DNA of 36,104 nt from SAR202 cluster bacterium Io17-Chloro-G2 (GCA_002816875.1 MUCP01000047.1:1-36104), one strand, 5' to 3'. Shown: positions 17,865-26,648, counted from the stretch's first letter. Notes: a model not told the origin generated them from the sequence alone. Numbers and translations are program-made.

Positions 17865-19298
17865 CTACTTTGCCAGTTTCGCCTTCCGCGCCCGAAAGCT
17901 TATCCCCATTATCCCAAAGTCGTAGGCAGCGGTTTGTTGCGGCGCATCCCGATAAATATCGCCACGCCAGACGATTTCGAAATCCCCAAACCCCGCTTTG
18001 AAAAGCTTATCCGCCAACTCTGCCTCCAGCAGAGCTCCGGCGATTCAACCCGTCCACAGGTCGATGTTTCTCTTGGCGCTGTCCGGAATGGGTTTGTCCA
18101 CCAGAATATCGGCGATTTGCAGGCGCCCGCCGGGTTTTAGAACCCGATTGAATTCCCTGAATACTTCGTCTTTGTCCGGGGCCAGGTTGACCGCTCCGTT
18201 GGCTATGACCACATCGGCCCACCCATCTTCCACCGGAAGGTCCTCGAATATTCCCTGATGGAAAGAAACGTTTATGACTCCGGTGACCAGCGCGTTGCTT
18301 CTGGCTTTGTCGACCATCTCCGTTGTCATATCGACGCCGATGACTTTCCCATCAACGCCGGCCATCTTGGCGGCTATAAGGCAATCCAGACCCGCGCCGC
18401 ATCCGGCGTCCACAACCCTTTCAGCGGGGCAGACATCTCCTGCCATGAACGGATTTCCGGTCCCGGCAAAGGACTCGATGGCCTCTTCCGGCAGCCCCTC
18501 CAGCCATTGGTCTTGGTACTTAAGCAACGCCGTGAGACGCCTGCCGGTAAGAAAATGAAAGCCTAACTCCGGATTCTGCGCCACCTGGCAATATTCCCGG
18601 GAGACTTCGCTGCGAAGACTGTCTATGAACACGGCGGGAGGTTTGGAACCCGGCGAAGGTACGTAGGGCTCCGGCTCCGGCGGATAATACACGTAAGTTT
18701 TTATGGCGCCGATGTCGTCGTACTGTTCTTGGCCTTCCTCCATCGTCCATTCCAGGGGGGCCAGGTCCCGGTAAGCCTGTTCCGTGAACAGCATATATTC
18801 GGTAGCTTCAACAGAATTTTTCATCAGCCGGTGAATCACTATGGGGCTGGTTCCGGTGAGCTCTTGATGGTCTCCCAAACGGTAAAAAGCGGCCGTCCCG
18901 CTGTGGGCGACTACCTTAAGTTTAAGTTGCTCGATGTTGATGCAGGCGTTGCAGTTACAGAACTTATGGATCATCAATTCAGAAAGCTTGTCTGAGAAAA
19001 CCTGGAAGAAGGCCAGGACATCGCCTGCCAGTGTCTTGGACAAGTTCTCCCATGGATGTTCTGGATCGTCTTTCAAGGCGTAGAGGAAGATCGCGTCGCC
19101 TTCTATTCTCACCAGCCTCAGCGGAAGATTGACCCGGTCCATAAGCGTTGTGATGAGTTCCCGGATGACCATCTGACTATGAGAGATCTCCTTTTCATTG
19201 GAGAAGATGAACTTGGTGTAGCCGGAGATATCCGCGATGAACAGCACAGCTTCTCTTTCCGCGTCATCCATGCCGGGTAAAGCTGAAGATATGGTCAT
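17865..19298 (-). CDS. DUF2652-SAM-dependent methyltransferase fusion, selenoprotein (UGA read through)
   Basis: A two-domain protein. Residues about 10-190 fit DUF2652, a class III cyclase-like fold (FIADISGYTKFIFSNEK, RIEGDAIFLYALKD). The rest is an ArsM-like methyltransferase: FHFLTGRRLTALL, SAM loop VVDAGCGAGLDCLIAAK (about 293), GVDMTTEMVDKAR, LKPGGRLQIADIL. The frame reaches NIDLWTG and then TGA (18047-18045, residue 418). It continues without break for 59 codons: IAGALLEAELADKLFKAGF, FEIVWRGDIYRDAP, FGIMGISFRARK, stop TAG. The downstream part is the expected family C-terminus, and related methyltransferases have Cys at this point (WTGC or WAGC). The full length is 477 residues. The ATG has AAGGA seven bases upstream. 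A strong SECIS-like hairpin follows the UGA. The methyl acceptor is unknown; arsenic is a guess from the fold. Confidence 0.87.
18012..18044 (-). promoter_or_regulatory. Candidate bacterial SECIS element of the methyltransferase fusion
   Basis: Directly after the in-frame UGA on the minus strand, the mRNA can form a strong hairpin. The inner stem AGCTCTGC (18036-18029) pairs with GCAGAGTT (18023-18016), all Watson-Crick except one G:U. The outer stem CGCC (18042-18039) pairs with GGCG (18015-18012) across a GG bulge. The apical loop TGGAG starts 16 nt past the UGA and has G as second base. These are the known requirements for SelB recognition. The hairpin lies inside the coding sequence, as bacterial SECIS elements do. 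Confidence 0.78.
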
Positions 19299-19556
19299 GA
19301 ATCATTCCTTGCATGCCGGTGTACCCAAGGCGGCCAGAATATGGCTGGCCAACGGCGCCGCAGCCTGGGAGAAGCGCCCGGTCATAAAGGGCAAATTTAT
19401 ATACAAAGGATCTTAAACCCAGGTCCGAAGTCTTGTCTACGATTGACGGTTGCCAGCCTACATTGCCTCCGAATCCGCGCCCGGCCCGGAAACCGGTGGG
19501 TGGCAGGTTTTCGGAGATCTCTCATCCCATCACCACAGCCGCGGGCATCTTTCCGT

Positions 19557-19610
19557 TGAATGACGGGCATTACCTGAATGACGGCCAATACGTGAATGAC
19601 GGGCATTACG
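19557..19610 (+). repeat. Three tandem copies of an 18-bp unit
   Basis: Units TGAATGACGGGCATTACC, TGAATGACGGCCAATACG and TGAATGACGGGCATTACG follow without gaps. Copies 1 and 3 differ only at the last base. The 18-bp length keeps reading frame and would encode a repeated NDGHY/NDGQY hexapeptide pattern if translated. Confidence 0.9.
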
Positions 19611-19796
19611 TTCGCAAATACTACGGCGGTACCGGTCATATTCGAAAGCAATAGTTGTCATTCTTGCAGGTTCAAGCCCCGGTCTAAACCAGTCGTCTAA
19701 TTCTGGGGACCCACCCCAACGGGGGCATTTAAGCAGGGGATGAATATAGGGGATGTTTATGATAGTTAGCGGAGGCCAATATCATCAAAATTATGA

Positions 19797-19826
19797 TTGA
19801 CATCACAGTTTTAGATAGTTTATATT
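19797..19826 (+). promoter_or_regulatory. Probable sigma-70-type promoter of the ABC importer operon
   Basis: TTGACA (19797-19802), an 18-bp spacer and TATATT (19821-19826) lie in AT-rich sequence. The leader to the GTG start would be about 175 nt. The second binding-protein gene has the same box pair at 34265-34293. Confidence 0.6.
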
Positions 19827-20009
19827 GAGCCATCGATTTAAGATTGTAGTTAGGTAATGCTAATCTAGAGTTAAATCGCGACGATTCAAGAGCTCTTTAT
19901 CAGTTATTTCTCCCCTTAGGCTTTCTATCTCGTTGTACTGTAGGTTAGTAGCAACAATTTGCTAGACCCGATCTCGGTACCAAACGTTGTGAAAAGTGGA
20001 GGCATAATC

Positions 20010-21950
20010 GTGAAAAGTACTTGGCTCAGGAAGCACAATCTACTCATATCCATCGGAATCTTGCTTACCCTTGCGGTTATCGTCGCCTGTGGAGCTTCCG
20101 CTCCTGCCGAGGAGGCCGCGGCGGGACAAGACGCTGCTAAAGAGGTCGCTAAGGAAGTAGCGGTGGAGCCCACTGCCATGGTCGGCGCCCAGTTAGTGGT
20201 TACACCCGTTGCCAAGGAAGTGGCCAAAGCAGCACCGGAAAAGGCCGCGGCCACGGCAGTCCCCCAGGCCATGGCCAAGCCGACTGCGATGCCGGACGCT
20301 TCGGCGATCCAATACGGCGGCTTTATCACCTTCATGGACTACAACGCCCCCACCCAGAAGGCTATATGGGAGTGGGCAGGCTCTCAATTGAAGAACACAT
20401 CCCCGGTGTTTAACGGCCTGCTAGAGTTCAACCCAGAAACAGAAGACCCCTTGGACATCAGAGGGGACCTGGCCGAAAGCTGGGAGCAGACAGATGCCAC
20501 AACCTATGTGTTTAGACTGAACCAGAATGCCAAGTGGCACGACGGGGTGCCGGTTACCGCCGACGATATTATTTTCAGCTTGGACGGCGCCGTGTGCGCC
20601 GATTGTAACGGACTGGACAATCTACAGGGCGCGTCCAGAACCGGGGCCATCTATACCGACAGCTACTTTGAGGCGGGGAATGCCCGGGCGATAGACCAGT
20701 ACACCGTAGAGGTCACGACCATGTTCCCGGCGCCGGCCTTCATCCCGACGCTGGCCTTGGACGTTCTCAAGATGCTGCCCAAGCATACTGTGATCGGCGA
20801 GGGAAAGGCTCAGACCATTAAGGCCCCGGAAGACTTCAACGGTTCCGGTCCTTTCCTGCATACGGGCTACACCAAGGACGTCCAAAACGAATACGTGGCG
20901 AACCCGGATTACTGGAAAGAAGGTTACCCCCGCTTGGACGGCATGAGGCACGTCATCCTCATCGACTCGGGCTCCCAAATAGCAGCCTTCCAAACCGAGC
21001 AGGTTATGATGCCGAACTGGATAGTGCACCAGATCGGGGTCTTCGATGCCAAGAAACTGGCAATCGAACTGGAAGGGACGGTCGACTTTAACTGGGCCGG
21101 CCCGATCCTGGCCCATGGGGTAGGTTTCAACACCACCAAGGCGCCCTTCGATGACGTGAGAGTCCGCCAAGCCGTGCGGCTGGCCATAGACCGGGCGGAA
21201 TTTGTCGAGGTCTTGAGTGGAGGGGTCCACTGGATGGGCGCTCCCGTACCGCCGGATACCCTGTACGGCCGCACCACGGCCGAACTACTTGAGATACCCG
21301 GCTACCGCTACGTTGACAGCGCCGGCAACAAGGTGTCGACCAGTCTCGAAGGGGTGCAGGGTCTGACGAAGGACCCGCAAGACATTCTGGATGCCAAAGC
21401 TCTGCTGGCCGAAGCCGGTCTTGCCAACGGGTTTGACGCAGTCCTTTCGGCCCGCAATGCCGTGGGATACCCCGACGAGGCAGCCATTTTGGCTGAACAG
21501 CTCAAAAAGATCGGCATCAACGCCACCATCAAGACCTACGAGAGCGCCGCCGGCTACGCGGCCTACGATGCCGGGGATATGCAGTTCCTGGTCCAGGGAC
21601 ACACTCTGGCCCTGGGTGACCCAGATGTGATCTTTGGACAGTTTAGCCACAGCACCATGACCAGGTGGGGCGCCGGCGGAGCCACGGGAGCAAACTTCGA
21701 ACACCCAGGCGGGTTCGAGGACCTCCTTAAAGCGCAAGCGCGGGAGTTGGACCTGGAAAAGAGGAAGGCCATCGTTCGCCAGATGGAAGACATCCTCATG
21801 GAACAGGACGCCCAGTACATCCGCTTCTTCTGGGGGGCCCGGGCCTTCCCGGTAAACCGCAGCGTCCAAGGTTTCGTACTCCATCCCAGCCACTACATGC
21901 TCACGAAGTGGGAGCACATCTGGTGCGACCCGAACAACCCGTGTAATTAA
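20010..21950 (+). CDS. ABC transporter substrate-binding lipoprotein (family 5, peptide/opine type)
   Basis: The extracytoplasmic substrate receptor of a Dpp/Opp-type importer. I chose the GTG at 20010: GGAGG lies seven bases upstream, and the protein then begins with a proper lipoprotein signal (basic WLRKH, hydrophobic core, lipobox IVAC at about residue 28). It has 646 residues. After the lipidated Cys an Ala/Glu/Lys/Val-rich low-complexity linker (about 29-90) acts as spacer. The SBP_bac_5 domain follows, with LAESWEQTDATTYVFRLNQN, KWHDGVPVTADDIIFSLD, GSGPFLHTGY, FDDVRVRQAVRLAIDRAEF and KKIGINATIKTYE. Two permease genes follow after a strong hairpin. The ligand cannot be deduced. Confidence 0.94.
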   Translation: MKSTWLRKHNLLISIGILLTLAVIVACGASAPAEEAAAGQDAAKEVAKEVAVEPTAMVGAQLVVTPVAKEVAKAAPEKAAATAVPQAMAKPTAMPDASAIQYGGFITFMDYNAPTQKAIWEWAGSQLKNTSPVFNGLLEFNPETEDPLDIRGDLAESWEQTDATTYVFRLNQNAKWHDGVPVTADDIIFSLDGAVCADCNGLDNLQGASRTGAIYTDSYFEAGNARAIDQYTVEVTTMFPAPAFIPTLALDVLKMLPKHTVIGEGKAQTIKAPEDFNGSGPFLHTGYTKDVQNEYVANPDYWKEGYPRLDGMRHVILIDSGSQIAAFQTEQVMMPNWIVHQIGVFDAKKLAIELEGTVDFNWAGPILAHGVGFNTTKAPFDDVRVRQAVRLAIDRAEFVEVLSGGVHWMGAPVPPDTLYGRTTAELLEIPGYRYVDSAGNKVSTSLEGVQGLTKDPQDILDAKALLAEAGLANGFDAVLSARNAVGYPDEAAILAEQLKKIGINATIKTYESAAGYAAYDAGDMQFLVQGHTLALGDPDVIFGQFSHSTMTRWGAGGATGANFEHPGGFEDLLKAQARELDLEKRKAIVRQMEDILMEQDAQYIRFFWGARAFPVNRSVQGFVLHPSHYMLTKWEHIWCDPNNPCN

Positions 21951-22000
21951 CAAACTAGGACGAGATGGCCCAAGGGCCAGTAGATGGATTACCTCTGAGA

Positions 22001-22027
22001 CAGGGGCGGGTTTGAAACCCGCCCCTG
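22001..22027 (+). terminator. Strong intercistronic hairpin between binding protein and permeases
   Basis: A 12-bp stem CAGGGGCGGGTT (22001-22012) with AACCCGCCCCTG (22016-22027) and a TGA loop. No T-run follows on the plus strand, only an A-run, so it is more likely an attenuating or RNA-stabilising stem than a full terminator. It would favour excess binding protein over permease, as in other ABC operons. Confidence 0.65.
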
Positions 22028-22130
22028 CTGAAAAAAACCTAGCGGCCCCGGCTTGATTCAATCCCTGTCCGATGGAACACCGGTCCCGAGATTTGCGGCG
22101 CGGAATCTTTGTCTAGGGCGGAGCATACCG

Positions 22131-23099
22131 ATGCGGGCTTATATAGCCAAAAGGACCCTTCTGTTCATTCCCACGCTGTTTATGGTTACGATAGTCATTT
22201 TTGCCTTGCTTCGTGTCGTTCCCGGCGACCCGGCAGTGATGCTTCTGTCGGGAGGGACCGGCGGAGGCGACGAAGAAGATTACTCGCAGGAACAGCTTGC
22301 CGAACTACGGGCCAAGCTAGGCACCGATAGACCCATTGTCGTCCAGTATGCGACCTGGTTCGGAAACATGCTCCGGCTGGATTTTGGAACATCTTACTTC
22401 TATGAGACCCCGGTATCAGAGGACTTAAAGGCCAAGTTCCCCGTGACCCTGGAGTTGGCTATCCTGGCTACGATCTTGGCGGTGATCGTAGCCGTGCCCT
22501 TGGGGGTGATCTCCGCCATAAAACAGGACTCTTTGGGCGACTACGTCACCAGGCTCATAACCATTGGTGGAGTGGCGATGCCCAGCTTTTGGCTGGCTAT
22601 ACTGATCATATTCCTCCTAGTCCTGATATTTGGCTGGATGCCCCCTATAGTCTACGTCAGCCTGTGGGACGACCCTGGCGGAAACCTGAGGCAGATGTTC
22701 TTCCCAGCCCTGGCCTTGGGTTTTTCCAATATGGCATTCATCGCCCGGGTGACCCGGTCCGCCATGCTGGAGGTATTCCGCGAGGACTATATCCGGACGG
22801 CCCGGTCCAAGGGTCTGGCGGAAAAAATCGTGATTTCCCGGCACGCGTTGAAGAACGCCCTTCTGCCGGTGGTCACCATATCAGGCTACGAGTTTGGGCG
22901 GCTCTTGGGCGGCACGGTTATCATCGAGGTCATCTTCATGGTGCCCGGCATGGGCCGGCTCCTGGTAACCAGTATTTTCCACCGGGACTTCCCGGAGATT
23001 CAGGCCGTCATCGTGTTGATCACAGTGTTGGTGCTGGTTTTGAACATGGGCATGGACTTGCTCTATGCCTGGCTGAATCCAAGAATTCGTTACAGCTAG
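22131..23099 (+). CDS. ABC transporter permease, DppB/OppB type
   Basis: The first membrane subunit of the peptide-type importer. The ATG at 22131 has GGAG seven bases upstream and gives 322 residues. An in-frame extension to 22053 adds residues that do not fit the family. It starts RAYIAKRTLLFIPTLFMVT, the usual first TM helix of DppB proteins, followed by the periplasmic segment with VVPGDPAVMLL. The EAA loop that contacts the ATPase is visible as YIRTARSKGLAEKIVISRHA followed by LKNALLPVV. The C-terminal ILITVLVLVLNMGMDLLYAWLNPR is also typical. About six TM helices are expected. The second permease starts 35 bp downstream. Confidence 0.94.
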   Translation: MRAYIAKRTLLFIPTLFMVTIVIFALLRVVPGDPAVMLLSGGTGGGDEEDYSQEQLAELRAKLGTDRPIVVQYATWFGNMLRLDFGTSYFYETPVSEDLKAKFPVTLELAILATILAVIVAVPLGVISAIKQDSLGDYVTRLITIGGVAMPSFWLAILIIFLLVLIFGWMPPIVYVSLWDDPGGNLRQMFFPALALGFSNMAFIARVTRSAMLEVFREDYIRTARSKGLAEKIVISRHALKNALLPVVTISGYEFGRLLGGTVIIEVIFMVPGMGRLLVTSIFHRDFPEIQAVIVLITVLVLVLNMGMDLLYAWLNPRIRYS

Positions 23100-23133
23100 T
23101 CAATATCAAGCTTTAAGCTTCAGGAGACAATCA

Positions 23134-24051
23134 ATGGCCCAGGACCGAGGAGCCGGTAGAGTAATCATTCCAGAGCGCCCGATCTTCGTTTTGCCGCCAA
23201 AGCGGTCGGCCATGAATCACGTGGTCGAATTTTTCAAGCGAAAGCCTCTGGGTGCTGTGGGGGCGGTAGTAGCCGTGATTTTGGTTTTTGTTGCGATCTT
23301 CGCAAACATGCTGGCGAATCACGACCCGTACACGATCAGAGTTGCGGAGATCTTCTCCGGGCCCACCTCGGATACCTGGCTGGGGACCGACCACCTGGGC
23401 CGGGATGTCTACAGCAGAATCGTTTATGGCGCCAGGATATCCCTCTACGTCGGCATCATGAGTTCCTTCATCGGTTGCACCATAGGCCTGGTGATCGGTG
23501 TGGCCAGCGTCCATTTCGGCGGGTTGACCGACCTCATAGTCCAAAGGTTCATTGATGGCATGATGGCTTTCCCATCCCTGATACTGGCCATCGCTATCAT
23601 GGCCGCCCTGGGTGCGTCCCTCAACAACGTAGTGATCGCCCTGGCCATTGTCTACATACCAAGCACGGCCCGGATTCTGCGCTCCCAATCCATGGTGATC
23701 AAGGAGATGGACTACGTATTAGCTGCCCGGGCAGTGGGCGCGGGGAACTGGCGCATCATCATCCGTCACATGATGCCCAACTGTTTCGCCCTGTTCATAG
23801 TCATCGTGACGATACATCTCGGTGGCGCGATCATTGCAGAGGCTTCCCTCAGCTTCCTGGGAGTGGGCACACCTCCCAATGTGCCCTCATGGGGCGGCAT
23901 GTTGAACGGGGCTGCTCAAAGTTATGTGAAGACGGCGCCCTGGGTAGCGATATTCCCTGGTCTAGCGATAGTAGTTGTGGTTTTCTCCTGGAACCTGCTG
24001 GGAGACGCCCTGCGGGACGTGCTGGACCCGCGGCTGCGGGGGACCGGCTAG
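23134..24051 (+). CDS. ABC transporter permease, DppC/OppC type
   Basis: The second membrane subunit of the importer, 305 residues. The ATG at 23134 has AGGAGAC five bases upstream. The N-terminal FFKRKPLGAVGAVVAVILVF and the motif WLGTDHLGRDVYSRIVYGAR are hallmarks of DppC proteins. The EAA loop reads MDYVLAARAVGAGNWRIIIR, followed by HMMPN. The end is NLLGDALRDVLDPRLRG. No DppD/DppF-type ATPase follows: a terminator comes 38 bp later, then a gene on the opposite strand. The importer must therefore borrow its ATPase from elsewhere in the genome. Confidence 0.94.
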   Translation: MAQDRGAGRVIIPERPIFVLPPKRSAMNHVVEFFKRKPLGAVGAVVAVILVFVAIFANMLANHDPYTIRVAEIFSGPTSDTWLGTDHLGRDVYSRIVYGARISLYVGIMSSFIGCTIGLVIGVASVHFGGLTDLIVQRFIDGMMAFPSLILAIAIMAALGASLNNVVIALAIVYIPSTARILRSQSMVIKEMDYVLAARAVGAGNWRIIIRHMMPNCFALFIVIVTIHLGGAIIAEASLSFLGVGTPPNVPSWGGMLNGAAQSYVKTAPWVAIFPGLAIVVVVFSWNLLGDALRDVLDPRLRGTG

Positions 24052-24088
24052 GTCAACCACCACCAGACATTCAAGCTGGGTAAACGAC

Positions 24089-24130
24089 GGCCCTTTCCCG
24101 CGTACCGAACGGGGGAAAGGGCCTTTATTT
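24089..24130 (+). terminator. Rho-independent terminator after the permease genes
   Basis: An 11-bp stem GGCCCTTTCCC (24089-24099) with GGGAAAGGGCC (24113-24123), followed by TTTATTT. It ends the importer operon and overlaps the stop codon of the convergent PQQ-propeller gene. Confidence 0.85.
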
Positions 24131-25573
24131 AGCTCCCGTGACAGCGTATAGCTTGCCGTTAGTAGACGCCACATACATCGTGTCTTTGACCACAATGATG
24201 CTGTCGGCTATCTCATGCCCGGCCTGGAAGTCCCATAATATCTCTCCCGTGGCGGCGTTAAGCCCAAACACCACCCCGGACTTCGTTCCCACCAGCACGG
24301 TGTCCCCGGCCACAGTGGGAGCCGTAGAAATCGTCGCGCCCACGTCGGTGGACCAGGTGCGGTTTCCGGTGGGGGCTTCCAGGGCAAAGACCTCTCCCTG
24401 CCTTGTCGCGCCGTAGACCGTATCGTGGGCCACGGCGAGAAGGTCTCTGATCTCGCCCTCGACCTGTATCGACCATAGTGCGCCGGGCTGGAGGGGCGGT
24501 TCAGAGAGCATCTGCCACACGTATAGGTTGATCTTCAAATGGAAGATCAAGCGCTGCAACGGATAGGTTTTCGCCGACCGGTCGATGGCCCATATCAATC
24601 CCCGGTCGGAACTGAAATAGACTGTATCCCCCCGGATGGTGGGGCCTCCACCAAACCTTCCGAACCCGGTATCGAAATGGAAACGCTTCCGCCCAGTGTC
24701 GGCATCGACGACGTAGATCAGGTTGCCTTGGGGCGCAACCACCACCGTGCCATCAGCGTAGGCCACTGGGGAAACGATCCAATCCTCAGTGGGGAAGGCC
24801 CATCGCTCCATTCCAGTGGCGATGTCCAAGGCGTGGAGATTGCTGTCGGCGGCCCCGATAAAGGCGCTTCCGTCTGCGACGATGGGCGACGAGAAAACTC
24901 CGTGCTTCAGGTCCGTTTGCCACCGCCTCTCTCCGGTAGCGCCGTCCAACCCAATCACCAGGCCGGGACGCAAGGTAACTATTACCAAGTCGTCCGCAAC
25001 GGCCGGCGTGGAACTAGCCGAATGGCCGCCGGAATGCTCCCATACCGGCTTGCCCGTCTGCCGGTCCAGCGCCACGGTGCGCCCGCCATCGCTGGTAATG
25101 TAGATGCGGCCGCCCGCCACGGCAGGTGACGCCGAAAATGTCCCGGAGATGTCATAGATCCAGGTGACAGTGTTGGGCGCCGGCGCCTGGCCGGAAATAA
25201 ATGCAGTGTTCTGTGGAGTGCGCCGAACTTGGGCCCACATCCCCGGACCTAGGCCGGCGTTGATGTTCGTGGTGGCGGCGGGCGGTTTGGGTCCGAGGTG
25301 AACGAATCCCGACAGGAGCCAAATACCCAGTCCTAGAACCAGGGCTGCCGGCACGGCTCGAAACAGGAGCCGCCGCCGTAACAGCCGCCAATGCCTCACT
25401 CGAACCAGCTGCTCCGCTTCGGCCTCGTCAACAGGGGCAACCCAGGTCAAAGGCAACCAGCACTGGCTGCACCTGGTTGACCCGTCGTCGGGGTTTACGT
25501 GTCCGCAGGACTCGCAAACCCTGACCTGTTCCGAAGAGGAATCCCGGCGTTGATCAAGGTCGTTGTCATTCAT
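24125..25573 (-). CDS. Zinc-ribbon / single-TM / PQQ-type beta-propeller membrane protein, copy 1
   Basis: A membrane protein of 482 residues. The cytoplasmic end carries a zinc ribbon with C20, C23, C35 and C38 (VCESCGHVN...RCSQCW). One TM helix follows at about 68-92 (AALVLGLGIWLLSGFVHLG). The rest is an outward-facing seven- or eight-bladed propeller of PQQ-like repeats, each with a GxxxALDxxTGxxxW-like core: RTVALDRQTGKPVWE, GLDGATGERRWQ, HALDIATGMERWAF, YVVDADTGRKRFHF, ALEAPTGNRTWST, GLNAATGEILWDF. Such folds bind PQQ in dehydrogenases or act as scaffolds, as in BamB; here no enzyme residues can be assigned. It is a paralogue of 32544-34001 and is convergent with the ABC importer. Confidence 0.87.
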   Translation of the reverse strand: MNDNDLDQRRDSSSEQVRVCESCGHVNPDDGSTRCSQCWLPLTWVAPVDEAEAEQLVRVRHWRLLRRRLLFRAVPAALVLGLGIWLLSGFVHLGPKPPAATTNINAGLGPGMWAQVRRTPQNTAFISGQAPAPNTVTWIYDISGTFSASPAVAGGRIYITSDGGRTVALDRQTGKPVWEHSGGHSASSTPAVADDLVIVTLRPGLVIGLDGATGERRWQTDLKHGVFSSPIVADGSAFIGAADSNLHALDIATGMERWAFPTEDWIVSPVAYADGTVVVAPQGNLIYVVDADTGRKRFHFDTGFGRFGGGPTIRGDTVYFSSDRGLIWAIDRSAKTYPLQRLIFHLKINLYVWQMLSEPPLQPGALWSIQVEGEIRDLLAVAHDTVYGATRQGEVFALEAPTGNRTWSTDVGATISTAPTVAGDTVLVGTKSGVVFGLNAATGEILWDFQAGHEIADSIIVVKDTMYVASTNGKLYAVTGAK

Positions 25574-25730
25574 GTGTGTTCAACTATCGTAGGAAGTTGC
25601 CCAAACATTCCAAACCCGGTTCGGCTGAGTTTATCCGGTTGCACCCCATATGGTCGAGAGCTTTGAGACGGCCTGTTGGTGGGTCCAGTCATTTATGCGG
25701 GCCGAGCGAACCGGCAACTGCCAAGGCTAT

Positions 25731-26648
25731 TCAGTAGACCGTCTGGTTGGCCAGGTCCACGACTTTTTCCGCCATCAACGCCAACATGCTCCACGACGCC
25801 TCGTTGTTTTTAATCGCTTGCAGGTCGTCATAGTAGTTATCCAGAAGCACGTATTGGCAGCCAAGCTCCTCAAGGGCCGCCATGTCCCGGCGCACCTGAT
25901 CCAGGCTTCCTTCTCCGGCGACGCGCTGGTCTTCAGGGGCGGGCGCATCGGTTATACGGAGCCTGATCCTGGGGCATATCGCCGGCACGGGCCGGCCTTC
26001 TCTGTCGGCGGTTTGCGTCAGGCGGGGGATTCCCGTCTCCTTCAACCAGTCCACCCGAATGCGGATGGGATGCCAGCCATCGGCGTACCGGACGGTGCGC
26101 CGAAGGGCCGCATCGCTGGCGCCCCCCACCCAGATGGGCGGTTTAGGCGAACGAACCGGGCGGGGCCCCGTGTTCACATCCTTGAATGAGACAAAGCGTC
26201 CCTCATACGACGCCACGTCTTGGGTCCATAAGATGGAGATGGCCTCAAGCACTTCGTTGGTGACAGCCCCCCTGTTTTTGAACTGCGCCCCCAGGGCTTG
26301 GAATTCCTGCTGCGCCCAACCGATACCCACTCCCAGGATGAAGCGTCCGCCGCTGAGTTGGTCCACGTTGGCGCATGCCCTGGCCAGCTCCAGCACGTTC
26401 CGGTAAGGTGCGATGATCACCGTTGTGCCGATCTCCATCCTATCGGTGATGCCCGCCATCCACCCCAGGGTGGTTAAGGGCTCGTAAAATGGGGCAGGAT
26501 AACGCGCCTGCACGTCGGGAGTGATGCCGATATGGTCTGACGTCATCATCAAGTGGTAGCCCAAGGTTTCCGAAAGTTGGACCCAACGCTTCATAGATTC
26601 AGCGCTGGCGCCGGGCCCAAAATTTATCAGATTCACACCTACTTTCAT
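25731..26648 (-). CDS. LLM-class flavin/F420-dependent oxidoreductase
   Basis: A luciferase-like monooxygenase-fold enzyme; the sequence is closest in feel to the F420-dependent TIGR03619-type group, so reduced F420 or FMN is the likely cofactor. The 305-residue TIM barrel starts MKVGVNLINFGPGAS. It shows YHLMMTSDHIGITP, GTTVIIAPYRNVLELARACA, LSGGRFILGVGIGWAQQEF (a family hallmark) and RSPKPPIWVGGASDAAL. The ATG at 26648 has GAGGAG six bases upstream. It lies 20 bp downstream of an MFS gene on the same strand, suggesting co-expression with uptake of its substrate. The substrate is unknown. Confidence 0.93.
   Translation of the reverse strand: MKVGVNLINFGPGASAESMKRWVQLSETLGYHLMMTSDHIGITPDVQARYPAPFYEPLTTLGWMAGITDRMEIGTTVIIAPYRNVLELARACANVDQLSGGRFILGVGIGWAQQEFQALGAQFKNRGAVTNEVLEAISILWTQDVASYEGRFVSFKDVNTGPRPVRSPKPPIWVGGASDAALRRTVRYADGWHPIRIRVDWLKETGIPRLTQTADREGRPVPAICPRIRLRITDAPAPEDQRVAGEGSLDQVRRDMAALEELGCQYVLLDNYYDDLQAIKNNEASWSMLALMAEKVVDLANQTVY

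Larger units (their letters stand above)
19299..20009. other. Intergenic region between the methyltransferase fusion and the ABC importer
   Basis: About 710 bp with no gene I can support. It holds an 18-bp tandem repeat (19557-19610), an AT-rich stretch from about 19740 to 19980 and a probable promoter at 19797-19826 for the importer. A 73-codon frame across the repeat (19433-19654) looks like chance. Confidence 0.5.

Noticed and set aside
18045..19298. A complete 417-residue protein ending at the TGA
   Set aside because: The methyltransferase C-terminus continues in the same frame for 59 codons with family-like sequence, so this is probably not the true end.
19433..19654. Small protein with NDGHY repeats
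   Set aside because: It has no ribosome binding site, an unusual composition and no recognised family. The pattern is explained by the 18-bp tandem repeat.
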